Shown piece by piece: positions 16,449-24,660 of a DNA stretch of 37,302 nt. Origin of the DNA: Bacteroidota bacterium (GTDB lineage Bacteria; Bacteroidota; Ignavibacteria; Kryptoniales; JAKASW01). The notes under the pieces are model-generated. The model saw only the letters and a program-made list of their open reading frames with translations, made no database searches and had not been told where the DNA came from. The stretch covers positions 1 through 37,302 of the forward strand of contig JAJZNW010000116.1 in the NCBI GenBank assembly GCA_021811615.1, in the 5' to 3' direction. Every line of letters starts with the position of its first letter. Position 1 is the first letter of the stretch. The position numbers were made by a program, and so were the translations under genes.

Positions 16449-16853
16449 ATGAAGATACTTTTGTTTGCTATGATAATGATGAATAGTCTCTTTGCTCAGA
16501 CCGGCGGTGTCAAAGTGGCACTAAAGCCGGAAACGCATGAGCTCCGTAACGGGATCGGCACAGTATTCGATCTGCAACTGGAGGCAGGTGAGGGCATACA
16601 CGTCAATGCCCGACCGGCTATGACGATCGAAAGTCAAACGAAGGGGGTCGAGCTTTCTATCAAGGAGCTTCCGAAGACGGGAGAGTATATTGATCTGGGA
16701 AAACCGATAAAGGTTCAATGCAACACGACAGGTCTGACGGCGGGAGCGCACCGCATTGATTTCATTGTAGGCTTCACTTATTGCAACGACAACGAAGGAT
16801 GGTGCAGGCTCGGAAGGGATTCTTCTTCCATCGAAATCAGAGTAAGCAAATAA
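16449..16853 (+). CDS. Exported DsbD N-domain-like protein
   Basis: A 134-residue protein with a short signal peptide (KILLFAMIMMNSLFAQ). The mature part is beta-rich and contains a CX6C pair in FTYCNDNEGWCRLG near the C-terminus, with another cysteine in KVQCNTTG. The pattern recalls the N-terminal immunoglobulin-like domain of DsbD, which uses a CX5C pair to pass electrons to periplasmic partners, but there is no membrane or thioredoxin domain here. It starts 1 nt after the MFS gene and ends directly before lpxH. A thiol redox role is inference. Confidence 0.65.
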   Translation: MKILLFAMIMMNSLFAQTGGVKVALKPETHELRNGIGTVFDLQLEAGEGIHVNARPAMTIESQTKGVELSIKELPKTGEYIDLGKPIKVQCNTTGLTAGAHRIDFIVGFTYCNDNEGWCRLGRDSSSIEIRVSK

Positions 16854-17591
16854 TTGAAGCCGGTCTACTTTGTATCGGACATACATCTCGGTGCGCCGTC
16901 GCTCAGCGCGGAGTTTGAGGAGAAGAGAAAGGAGGAACTTCTCAGGTTCTTCAGCAGAGTTGAGGAGACCGGAAGCAGGATGATTGTCGTCGGGGACCTC
17001 TTCGATTTCTGGTACGAGTACAAGCACGTTGTTCCGAAGAAATTCTTCTGGCTATACGCAAGACTCAAGGAAATGGCAGATCACGGAATACCGATCGATT
17101 ACATTGCCGGGAACCACGACTTTTATCAGGGCGAATTTTTCACGAAATCCGTCGGTTTGACCGTGCATCAGGATGGATTCTCAGAGGAGATCGCGGGGAA
17201 GAGATTTCTCGTAATTCACGGCGACGGGCTCGCTTTGAAGGATACGGGGTACCGTATCCTGAAGAGGATTTTGAGAAATGGTTTTGTTCAGAATATGATA
17301 AGATGGGTTCACCCGGACCTGGGCTTCGCGATGGCGCAGGCGTTTTCCAGAAAGAGCAGGGAATACACGACGAGTAAGGACTTCGGGGAGGCGGACGGGA
17401 TGCTTCTCTTTGCGGAGAAGAAGTTGAAAGAAGGTTATGATTATGTGGTGATGGGACACAATCATCTGCCGAAATTCGAACGTTTCGGCGGAGGTATTTA
17501 CATAAACCTCGGTGATTGGCTGGCAAATTTTACATATGGTGTTTATGATGGGAATGAGATGCAACTACTGAAATGGGAATTTGAAAAATGA
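16854..17591 (+). CDS. lpxH: UDP-2,3-diacylglucosamine diphosphatase (LpxH family)
   Basis: A 245-residue calcineurin-like metallophosphoesterase with all metal motifs: SDIHLG, GDLFDFWYEY, GNHDF, HGDGLA and GHNHLP. The DLFDFWYEY and HGDGL segments favour LpxH, which removes UMP from UDP-diacylglucosamine in lipid A synthesis at the inner membrane face. Other phosphoesterases of the family are possible. TTG 16854 follows the previous TAA with no gap and places the first beta-strand at residue 2. The stop overlaps the PBP1A start (ATGA). Confidence 0.88.
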   Translation: MKPVYFVSDIHLGAPSLSAEFEEKRKEELLRFFSRVEETGSRMIVVGDLFDFWYEYKHVVPKKFFWLYARLKEMADHGIPIDYIAGNHDFYQGEFFTKSVGLTVHQDGFSEEIAGKRFLVIHGDGLALKDTGYRILKRILRNGFVQNMIRWVHPDLGFAMAQAFSRKSREYTTSKDFGEADGMLLFAEKKLKEGYDYVVMGHNHLPKFERFGGGIYINLGDWLANFTYGVYDGNEMQLLKWEFEK

Positions 17592-19864
17592 AGTCGCGTT
17601 ATTCAAAAGAAGAGATGGACAGGTATTTCAACGATCCGGAATACAGAAAATCAGCCGGTGGAAAAGGAATGAAGAAATTCAATGGACAGAGACTCGCTCT
17701 GAAACTCGGCATCTGGACTGCGATCCTCGTCGGGTTGGTATTCTACGGTATGTACATCATCCACGGTCTGCCGTCTTTGGAGGAGCTCGAGAATCCGAAA
17801 CCTGAGCTCGCGACGAGGGTGCTATCCGCGGACGGGCAGGTGATAGACCAGTTTTATCTTAAGAACCGCGCGGTGGCGGACATCAAAACGCTTCCTCCGT
17901 ATGTGATCCAGGCTCTGATTGCGACGGAAGACAAGAAGTTTTACAGCCACTGGGGTCTCGATCCTATCCGAATTCTAAGCGCGTTCGTCACGGACCTGGT
18001 GCACATGCGGATCATGGAAGGAGCCAGTACGATAACGCAGCAGCTTGCGAGGAACCTGTATCTGAACCAGGAAGTAACGCTTACGAGAAAAATCCGAGAA
18101 GCAATCACCGCGGTTCAGATCGAGCGCACATACACGAAGCAGGAAATCCTCGCTATGTACCTGAACGACGTCTACTTCGGGAGAGGTGCATACGGGATAG
18201 AGTCGGCGTCACAACTGTATTTCGATGAGCCCTCCTCAGACCTTACGATGCCGCAGGCGGCTCTCTTAATCGGGATGTTGCGATCGCCGGGCCGGTTTGA
18301 TCCCATTACTCATCCGGCGCGTGCAAACATGATAAAGAACGTGGTACTTAGGAACCTGTATGAAGACGGGAACATTTCCAGGGCCGCAATGGAAAAGGAG
18401 ATGAAGGTCCCGATCAACCTGAAGTACCATGGCCCTTCGACCGGCCTCGCCCCGAGTTTTGTAGAGATGGTGAGGCAGGAACTCGAGAAGAAGGCCGAGA
18501 AGTACGGCTTCGATATCTACCGGGACGGGCTAACGGTTTACACTACCCTCGATTCGAGGATGCAGGCATACGCAGACAGTGCTGTGGAACAGCACCTTCA
18601 GAAATATCAGCAGATATTTGACGACCACTGGCATTGGAGCGAGAACCAGGCCACTCTCCAATCGGCACTCGACAAAGCAATAAAGGATCTTCCGGAATAC
18701 CGGGACGCGTCTACGGATGCGGAGCGGAACGCGATATACAAGCAACTATATACCGATCCCGCATTCGTCGATTCGGTTAAGAAAGCTGAACAGAGAATTC
18801 AGGTCGGATTTGTGTGCATCGATCCCCAAAACGGCCACATCAAAGCGATGGTCGGATCTTCCAACTTCAAGCATTTCAGGTACGGTCTGAATCATGTCAC
18901 ACAAATAGCCAGGCAGTGCGGATCGGCTTTCAAACCTTTCGTTTACACAGTTGCTATCGATAATGGTTATGCTCCGTCTTACAAGCTGCTTAACCAGCCG
19001 GTAACCGTAGTTATGCCCGACGGGAAGAGGTGGTCCCCCCGAAATGCGGACGGAGAATTCGGCGGTGAGGTCACCCTGCGTGACGCGCTGAAGTACTCGA
19101 TCAACGTAGTAGCGGTGCGCGCGATTCAGGAGATCGCTCCCGTGCAACAAGTCATCGACTATGCGCACCGGATGGGTATTCAAACGTACATCCCGCCGTA
19201 CGCTTCGATAGCAATGGGAACAAGCCTGGTCGTCCCGATTCAGCTCGCGACAGCTTACGGAGTCTTCGCCAACCAGGGAGTTCTGACGAAACCGGTAGCG
19301 ATACTGAAAATCGAGGACAAGAACGGCAACGTAATCTGGCAGAGTCATACACAGTCTACGGAGGTACTCAGCAAGCAGACCGCATATCTTATGACCAACA
19401 TGCTGGAGGGAGTCATCAACGGTGGAACCGGGGGGCGAGTCCGGAATTATTTTTATCTCGATTGCGCAGGGAAGACCGGTACCACGAACAACTTTGCCGA
19501 TGCCTGGTTCGAAGGATACACACCACAGCTTGTCGCAGGAGTGTGGGTCGGCTTTGACGATGAGAGAGTCCACTTCACAAACTGGTACGGCCAGGGCGGA
19601 ACGGCTGCAGCGCCTATCTGGGCTATCTTTATGAGAGATGTGTATGACGATAAAGCGATCGGTCTGCCTATCACTTCATTTGTTCAGCCGCAGGGCGTGG
19701 TTACCGCAACCATATGTGCGCAGACTGGAATGCTTGCAACCCAGTTTTGCCCGGACAAGGTGACCGAGGTATTTAACGCAAAATACCTTCCGCCCGTATG
19801 CAACGTTCATACCTCCCCGACTTCGGCGAACGTCAAGAAGCCAACGGGGAAAATAGGATTTTAG
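17588..19864 (+). CDS. Bifunctional penicillin-binding protein 1A
   Basis: A 758-residue class A PBP that polymerises and cross-links peptidoglycan. A cytoplasmic tail and one membrane helix (about 38-58) precede the GT51 glycosyltransferase, with catalytic Glu114 in IATEDKKFYSHWG, then EGASTITQQLARN, and RKIREAITAVQIER. The transpeptidase has SAFK (nucleophile Ser446, Lys449), SIN (504-506) and KTGTTN (629-634). A long insert (about 325-400) lies between the two domains. No motif is missing. The C-terminus ends shortly after CNVHTSPTS, with a short Lys-rich tail. The last 4 bases overlap the convergent SDR gene. It is co-transcribed with lpxH, joining lipid A and wall synthesis. Confidence 0.96.
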   Translation: MKSRYSKEEMDRYFNDPEYRKSAGGKGMKKFNGQRLALKLGIWTAILVGLVFYGMYIIHGLPSLEELENPKPELATRVLSADGQVIDQFYLKNRAVADIKTLPPYVIQALIATEDKKFYSHWGLDPIRILSAFVTDLVHMRIMEGASTITQQLARNLYLNQEVTLTRKIREAITAVQIERTYTKQEILAMYLNDVYFGRGAYGIESASQLYFDEPSSDLTMPQAALLIGMLRSPGRFDPITHPARANMIKNVVLRNLYEDGNISRAAMEKEMKVPINLKYHGPSTGLAPSFVEMVRQELEKKAEKYGFDIYRDGLTVYTTLDSRMQAYADSAVEQHLQKYQQIFDDHWHWSENQATLQSALDKAIKDLPEYRDASTDAERNAIYKQLYTDPAFVDSVKKAEQRIQVGFVCIDPQNGHIKAMVGSSNFKHFRYGLNHVTQIARQCGSAFKPFVYTVAIDNGYAPSYKLLNQPVTVVMPDGKRWSPRNADGEFGGEVTLRDALKYSINVVAVRAIQEIAPVQQVIDYAHRMGIQTYIPPYASIAMGTSLVVPIQLATAYGVFANQGVLTKPVAILKIEDKNGNVIWQSHTQSTEVLSKQTAYLMTNMLEGVINGGTGGRVRNYFYLDCAGKTGTTNNFADAWFEGYTPQLVAGVWVGFDDERVHFTNWYGQGGTAAAPIWAIFMRDVYDDKAIGLPITSFVQPQGVVTATICAQTGMLATQFCPDKVTEVFNAKYLPPVCNVHTSPTSANVKKPTGKIGF

Positions 19865-20652
19865 AAGATCCCTTTATAGGCCCCACCGTCGAACTGTATC
19901 GTCGACCCGGTCAGATAGCTGTTCTTCTGCGAGCAGAGGAAGGCGACGACATCGCCGAATTCCTCAGGAGTCCCGAGCCTACCCAAAGGTATTTCCCGGA
20001 CAATGTTCTGCAAGGCGGCCTCCTTAGTGATTCCCAATCTGGATGCTGTCTGCTCCATCAGGTAATCAATCCTTTTGGTCGAGACGTAATACGGGGCGAT
20101 GTTATTGATGAGGACGTTATCTCGGGCGAGATCTTTTGAGATTGATTTCGCCAGGCCGATCACGGAAGTGCGGATCGAGTTCGACAGGAGGAGGTTGTCG
20201 ATGGGCTGCTTCACGGTCAGCGAAACGATGTTTACGATTCGACCCCATTTTTGTTTTCGCATGAAGGGGGTCGCGCTCCTTATAAGCCTCACGGCACTCA
20301 TCAGACTCAGCTGGAAAGCATCCATCCATTGATCGTCCTTGAAATCATCGAAGCCGCCGGCGGGCGGGCCGCCCGCGTTTGTTACGAGGATATGGACCGT
20401 GCCGAACCGCTCAGCAATTTCGCGAAACATCTTATCGACGTCTTCCGGTTTTGTTAAGTCCGCCGGTACCGCGAACGGAAGCTTTCCGGTTTTGGCCCTT
20501 ATCTCCTCCGCAGCTTCGCCGATGTTATGTTTGTCACGCCCATTAATTATTACCTCCGTTCCCTCTGAAGCGAGAGCGACGGCGGTTGCTTTTCCGAGTC
20601 CCCTGGTCGAAGCGGCGACGAGCGCGACCTTCTCTTTCAATCCTAAGTCCAT
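19861..20652 (-). CDS. Atypical short-chain dehydrogenase/reductase
   Basis: A 263-residue Rossmann-fold protein close to FabG-like reductases, but with altered signatures. The nucleotide-binding loop reads AASTRGLG (14-20 region) instead of TGxxxGIG. TNAGGPPAGG is present, as is Ser144 in NIVS. The YxxxK catalytic pair is replaced: the aligned residues are Ser157 and Arg161 in SNSIR. This matches a known subgroup of SDR-like proteins that lack the standard tetrad. Reductase activity is therefore doubtful. ATG at 20652 (minus strand) has AGGAG upstream, and the gene follows marC after 9 nt. Confidence 0.88.
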   Translation of the reverse strand: MDLGLKEKVALVAASTRGLGKATAVALASEGTEVIINGRDKHNIGEAAEEIRAKTGKLPFAVPADLTKPEDVDKMFREIAERFGTVHILVTNAGGPPAGGFDDFKDDQWMDAFQLSLMSAVRLIRSATPFMRKQKWGRIVNIVSLTVKQPIDNLLLSNSIRTSVIGLAKSISKDLARDNVLINNIAPYYVSTKRIDYLMEQTASRLGITKEAALQNIVREIPLGRLGTPEEFGDVVAFLCSQKNSYLTGSTIQFDGGAYKGIF

Positions 20653-20661
20653 CCGTTTCTC

Positions 20662-21255
20662 CTAGTGTTTTAATATAGCATCAGTAATTCCGACGCGGAT
20701 CATCATGACCGCGATCGCCGCCAGGAATAGTGAAGCGACTTTGCTGAAGGCCCTGGCACCTGCAGCCCCCATCAGACGGTTCACAACGTCGCTGAAATTG
20801 AAGACAATGTAGACAAGAGCCAGGTTTGCCGCGAGAGCGAGGGTCGTCAGGATATAGCCGTACGAATTGACCAAAATCAGGATGGTAGTCAGCGCGGCGG
20901 GTCCCATGATGAGCGGGATCCCTATCGGGACAACACCGATAGATCCGCCGGGATCTCTTCGTTGCTGTTCATGGGCGAAAATCAAGTCGTTCACCGAGAG
21001 AACAAGCAGTATTATGCCGCCTCCTATCCTGAAATCGCTCAGGGTTATTCCCAGGAAATTGAATATGCCTTTCCCCGCGACGATGAAGAGAATTGACACA
21101 GCGAGTGCGGTAAATGATGCCTCCAGGACGAGAGTCCTTCTCCTGCGAGTCTCCATGCCGGATGTGAGTGACAGGAAAATCGGCAAAACGCCGATGACGT
21201 CAATTGCCACGAACAAAGGAAGGAAGCAGTAGAAGAAATCGTTTATGGCTTTCAT
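20662..21255 (-). CDS. MarC-family membrane protein
   Basis: A 197-residue protein with six hydrophobic segments. The family signatures FVAIDVIGVLPIFLSLT near the N-terminus, FRIGGGIILLVLSVNDL, and PIGIPLIMGPAALTTILIL are clear. MarC proteins are conserved inner-membrane proteins of unknown transport role; the former link to multiple antibiotic resistance was not upheld. It is probably the first gene of a two-gene minus-strand unit with the SDR, or the second behind the Spy-like gene 116 nt upstream. Confidence 0.93.
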   Translation of the reverse strand: MKAINDFFYCFLPLFVAIDVIGVLPIFLSLTSGMETRRRRTLVLEASFTALAVSILFIVAGKGIFNFLGITLSDFRIGGGIILLVLSVNDLIFAHEQQRRDPGGSIGVVPIGIPLIMGPAALTTILILVNSYGYILTTLALAANLALVYIVFNFSDVVNRLMGAAGARAFSKVASLFLAAIAVMMIRVGITDAILKH

Positions 21256-21325
21256 AAGCGAAGATATTGGGGTGGTAGTTAAGTTGCAAGCGTTCGGGGA
21301 GCGAATAGACAGGTATGAAAGGGAG

Positions 21326-21358
21326 GACGGGAGCGTAGTTGAGAATGGGACTCCCGTC
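21326..21358 (-). terminator. Hairpin downstream of the Spy-like gene
   Basis: GACGGGAG (21326-21333) and CTCCCGTC (21351-21358) form an 8-bp stem with a 17-nt loop, 13 nt past the minus-strand stop of the Spy-like gene. Only a weak T-rich tail (CTCCCTTTC) follows on the minus strand. Confidence 0.4.
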
Positions 21359-21371
21359 TTCAGCTGCGCGA

Positions 21372-21941
21372 TTAGTTGTTGGGATTTGGCGGTTGAGGTG
21401 CCTGTTGCATCATTCTATTTTGCCAGGGACCGGAGCCGCGCATCATATCGGGTCGCCCCATCATCATTCCTTTTCGCTGCATTCCACCTCCGAAGCGTTC
21501 TCCGAGCATCATCTTTGCTCTTGCCTGAAAGAACATCGGGTGTTCGAGTGCCTTCTGCCAGACCTTCTGCTGGTCGGGCGTTAGCAGCTTGTTTACCTCG
21601 AACCAGGCATTCAGCTTATTCTGCTGAAGTTGAGCCTTGAGATCGGCCATTTTCTTAATATCGGCATTCAGCGCGTTCTGGTCGGGCGTTGCCGCGGATG
21701 CTTGCTCATGAAAGTCAAGGCGGGCGTGTTCCAGGTTAGCTCGGACGTCTATCTGCTGCTGCATTAGATTGAACCAGACATTACGAACTTCAGTCTTCTG
21801 CTTGTCGGTGAGCTTGAGCGCCGCCAAGAAGGGGGCGTGATGTCCCATCCACATTTGACCGTGTCGGGCGGCAGGCTGGGCAAACGCAGAGCCGCTCGCC
21901 ATCATCAGGCCGATCACAATTACCAGGATTCTTGTTCTCAT
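21372..21941 (-). CDS. Spy/CpxP-like periplasmic protein
   Basis: A 189-residue exported protein: signal peptide (ILVIVIGLMMASGSAFA), then long helices containing two LTxxQ-type motifs (LKLTDKQKTEV and LLTPDQQKVW), the hallmark of the Spy/CpxP periplasmic chaperone family. The tail is rich in Met, Gly, Gln and Arg (GMMMGRPDMMRG), which could bind metal. Spy proteins bind unfolded proteins under envelope stress. A strong AAAGGAG ribosome binding site precedes the ATG. It may belong to the same regulon as the ECF operon at 11.7-13.4 kb, but no shared promoter was found. Confidence 0.88.
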   Translation of the reverse strand: MRTRILVIVIGLMMASGSAFAQPAARHGQMWMGHHAPFLAALKLTDKQKTEVRNVWFNLMQQQIDVRANLEHARLDFHEQASAATPDQNALNADIKKMADLKAQLQQNKLNAWFEVNKLLTPDQQKVWQKALEHPMFFQARAKMMLGERFGGGMQRKGMMMGRPDMMRGSGPWQNRMMQQAPQPPNPNN

Positions 21942-22293
21942 TTTTAAATCTCCTTTTTATAAATCTAATTCTTTGACTGCCTTGTCGTCGACCCGGTTTA
22001 ACTCCGGCCTGAAGGTAATCTGTTGGCATCAAAGGGATATATTTGAGTATCTTTGTCATGCGCGTATTTGAACTTAAGCGTTGAAAATCGAATCGTGGTC
22101 GAATGTTGAGATAGATTGCGCTGAGCTGCTTCTAAATAGGAAGGAACCGGCCGGAAGCTGGAAACGGCAGCTCTCCGAGCGTTTCTCGATCCGGGCCGAC
22201 CCAGGTCCGTTGGGAAGGCCTGCATCCGGTGTTTCTTCCAAGACCATGGACTGACCGAACTGATAAACTTGCTTTCTAAAAACAGGGAACGAA
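21942..22293. other. Divergent intergenic region
   Basis: A 352-nt gap between the divergent Spy-like and glycosidase genes. It should hold promoters for both. I found the Spy-like ribosome binding site (minus strand) and a GGGAA before the glycosidase ATG, but no convincing -35/-10 pair and no small gene. The short minus-strand frames here have no protein-like composition. Confidence 0.6.
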
Positions 22294-24453
22294 ATGAAAA
22301 GACTCCAGATTCTTTCCTCACTCTTCATGCTGCTTGCGATTTCTTCGAGCGGTATGGCCCAAAGCGATTCGACCCTCGTTCACTTGAACGATTATTCTTT
22401 TCTCTACGGCAGGCAGTATTTCGTGCTCCGGAGCGGAAGGACGCAAATGTTTATTCAATGGGACAAGGTCGATCTTGGATCAGCGTTCACCTATTTGTTG
22501 TTCGACGGTGAGAACGCTCAACAAAGTGCCAGGAAGGACAGCGCATGCAATTTCAATCCGCGAACCGGATTCGAAACCAGCGCGCTCGAAGTAGAGATGG
22601 GGGGATATCCGTTCGTTGCTCTCGGACAGAATTGCACGGCGAAGTGGGTGTACGAAGACGGCATTCCGATGGTTGAGGCGGTCTGGTGGGCCGGCGGAAT
22701 CAAAGTGACCGAGAAGATTTTCGCAGTAGCCGGAATGAATACTTTCGTGAGGTCCATAACTCTGGACGGAGCATCCATCATCGGGGGCGAAAACATAAGA
22801 CTCCGGCTCGGGGTGCCCGAAGGAAACATCGAGAAGTTTCCGGACGCGATCCTTTACTCGGGAGAAAAGGGAAGAATAGCGATAGTAGCGCCGCAGTCCG
22901 ATTTGCACACCGGCATCGATGGGAATTATCTCGAGATATCCGATTCGCTCGCGCCGGGACAGGAACAGACATTCAACACCTTCGTGGTCGCGCAAATCCC
23001 GTCGGGCCCTTTGGAAGATATGGTGTCCCGGATGGGTCGTGTCAATACCGGAAGTGAGTTCCTCAGCGCGACCCGCGAACATTGGGCCAAAACCACAACA
23101 GTGATGACCGGCGACGGCGTCGTGCAGAACTTGTTCAACAACGTGCGCTTCACTCTTCCAGGCTATGTGTCGGATGTCGGTATAATGGATGCCGGTGTGT
23201 TTGAGTATGGCGGGCAGTGGATAAGGGATGCTTCCAACACGACCATAGGTCTGCTGCAGATCGGGCAATTCGAACTAGCTCATAACCTGCTTTCGTATAT
23301 GGCGGACAACATGATCGGCGACAACGGCGCCACGATGATTTCGAGCAGTTTCGTGAACCCCGAAGATGAGGAATTCGACCAGATGGGCGAATTCTGGGAC
23401 GCCATGAAGGAATACTATTACTGGACCGGCGACGCATCGCTTCTTAAGAAGAACGCAAAGAAGCTGATAGCGATGACAAATTTTCCGTTACAGCCTCAGT
23501 TTCTGGATTCAACGGGCATGGTGCACGATAAGAGAGAGTACTGGGAGCGATTTCTCGGAGACGGATATGAGCTGGCGTACCAGGTCTACGTCATCGAGGG
23601 ACTGCGCGACGCAATCGAACTTGCCCACGTCGTCGGGGCGGAGAAATATGTGTCTCGGTGGAAGAGGATCGAGGCCAAGATGTTCAACACGATGATGTAC
23701 AATCCCAAAATGGGGCTGGTACACGACGGTGCATTCATAAAACGAAGGTCGGTAGACGGGGCGATCATGGATACGCTGCGGTACAAAGGGTATATTATCG
23801 ATTCGCCTGCGCTAACGGAATCGATGCAGAGGCTGATGCCGGATGCGTCGATGGCCCTTCCGATAGATCTCGGTCTGGTCAATCCAAAATCGGCGATTGC
23901 AAGGAACACGTTGAACGAATTGCAGTCTCTCTGGGATTTCAGATGGTCGTTCGGCGGATATGACAGATATAACACGAGCTCCGAGCCGGATCAGCCCGGT
24001 CCGTGGTCGTTCGCGACCGGTTTCATCCTTCGCGCTCAGCAAGCCGCCGACATGTACGGGCGCAGCCGGAAGACTCTGGATTATTTGTATAATGTGCAGG
24101 GTGGTCACACAGGCGCATACTTCGAAGAGATACCGCTCAACCGGCACCAGGAATTCAAGGATGGGATTCTACCGTGGCCCTCCGCCGAGGTCGCATTGTT
24201 CGTCGTCAGGTCGTGGCTGGGTGTCGGTTTCGCGAACGGCAGGGTAGTCATAAAGCCGAATCTGTATCCTGGAACAGGTGAGGTAAATGCAAACCTGAGA
24301 TACCACGATAGCTCCATCGGGCTGAGAATCGAGAGTGCCGGCCCGGTTAGGGAGGCCGTTGTGAACGGGAAAATAATCCGTCCGACGAAGGACGGGGCTA
24401 TAGTCCTCCCCGCAGATTTCAACGGAGGTACGGTGAACATCAGGACTCATTGA
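22294..24453 (+). CDS. Secreted six-hairpin glycosidase-like protein
   Basis: A 719-residue protein with a signal peptide (ILSSLFMLLAISSSGMAQ). The first 270 residues are beta-rich, and the rest reads as an (alpha/alpha)6 toroid, with YGGQWIRDASNTTIGLLQIGQ (about 309), DQMGEFWDAMKEYYYWTGD (about 366), ERFLGDGYELAYQVYVIEGLRDA (about 417) and DGILPWPSAEVALFVVRSWLG (about 627). This architecture is shared by GH15-, GH63-, GH65- and GH94-type enzymes. Acidic residues in these segments are candidate catalysts, but I cannot assign a numbered family. It probably acts on an oligosaccharide in the periplasm or outside. No type IX sorting tail is visible. It heads the carbohydrate cluster. Confidence 0.7.
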   Translation: MKRLQILSSLFMLLAISSSGMAQSDSTLVHLNDYSFLYGRQYFVLRSGRTQMFIQWDKVDLGSAFTYLLFDGENAQQSARKDSACNFNPRTGFETSALEVEMGGYPFVALGQNCTAKWVYEDGIPMVEAVWWAGGIKVTEKIFAVAGMNTFVRSITLDGASIIGGENIRLRLGVPEGNIEKFPDAILYSGEKGRIAIVAPQSDLHTGIDGNYLEISDSLAPGQEQTFNTFVVAQIPSGPLEDMVSRMGRVNTGSEFLSATREHWAKTTTVMTGDGVVQNLFNNVRFTLPGYVSDVGIMDAGVFEYGGQWIRDASNTTIGLLQIGQFELAHNLLSYMADNMIGDNGATMISSSFVNPEDEEFDQMGEFWDAMKEYYYWTGDASLLKKNAKKLIAMTNFPLQPQFLDSTGMVHDKREYWERFLGDGYELAYQVYVIEGLRDAIELAHVVGAEKYVSRWKRIEAKMFNTMMYNPKMGLVHDGAFIKRRSVDGAIMDTLRYKGYIIDSPALTESMQRLMPDASMALPIDLGLVNPKSAIARNTLNELQSLWDFRWSFGGYDRYNTSSEPDQPGPWSFATGFILRAQQAADMYGRSRKTLDYLYNVQGGHTGAYFEEIPLNRHQEFKDGILPWPSAEVALFVVRSWLGVGFANGRVVIKPNLYPGTGEVNANLRYHDSSIGLRIESAGPVREAVVNGKIIRPTKDGAIVLPADFNGGTVNIRTH

Positions 24454-24527
24454 GTCTGACCCAATTCCTCCTTGCTCATTTTCGGGTGCGACTTTGAATC
24501 GGCAGGAAATTGGAGGCGGAAGGAATC

Positions 24528-24550
24528 GCCGGCCTCCGGCAGTCTTTGTT
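24528..24550 (+). terminator. Weak hairpin terminator candidate after the glycosidase gene
   Basis: GCCGG (24528-24532), loop CCT, CCGGC (24536-24540), then AGTCTTTGTT. An overlapping alternative stem pairs GGAGGC (24512-24517) with GCCTCC (24532-24537). The T-run is interrupted. Confidence 0.3.
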
Positions 24551-24660
24551 GGATTTCTGCACGGGCCATTGCGAGTTGAGACATGGTCCTGTTGTGCCTG
24601 TTGTGACGGAATTGTAATTTCAGTCAAGCGATGATGTATCGGGAGAGAAGGAGAATAAGT

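Noticed and set aside
21998..22321. A 107-codon minus-strand frame in the Spy/glycosidase gap
   Set aside because: It overlaps the signal peptide region of the glycosidase gene, has no ribosome binding site and its composition does not look coding.
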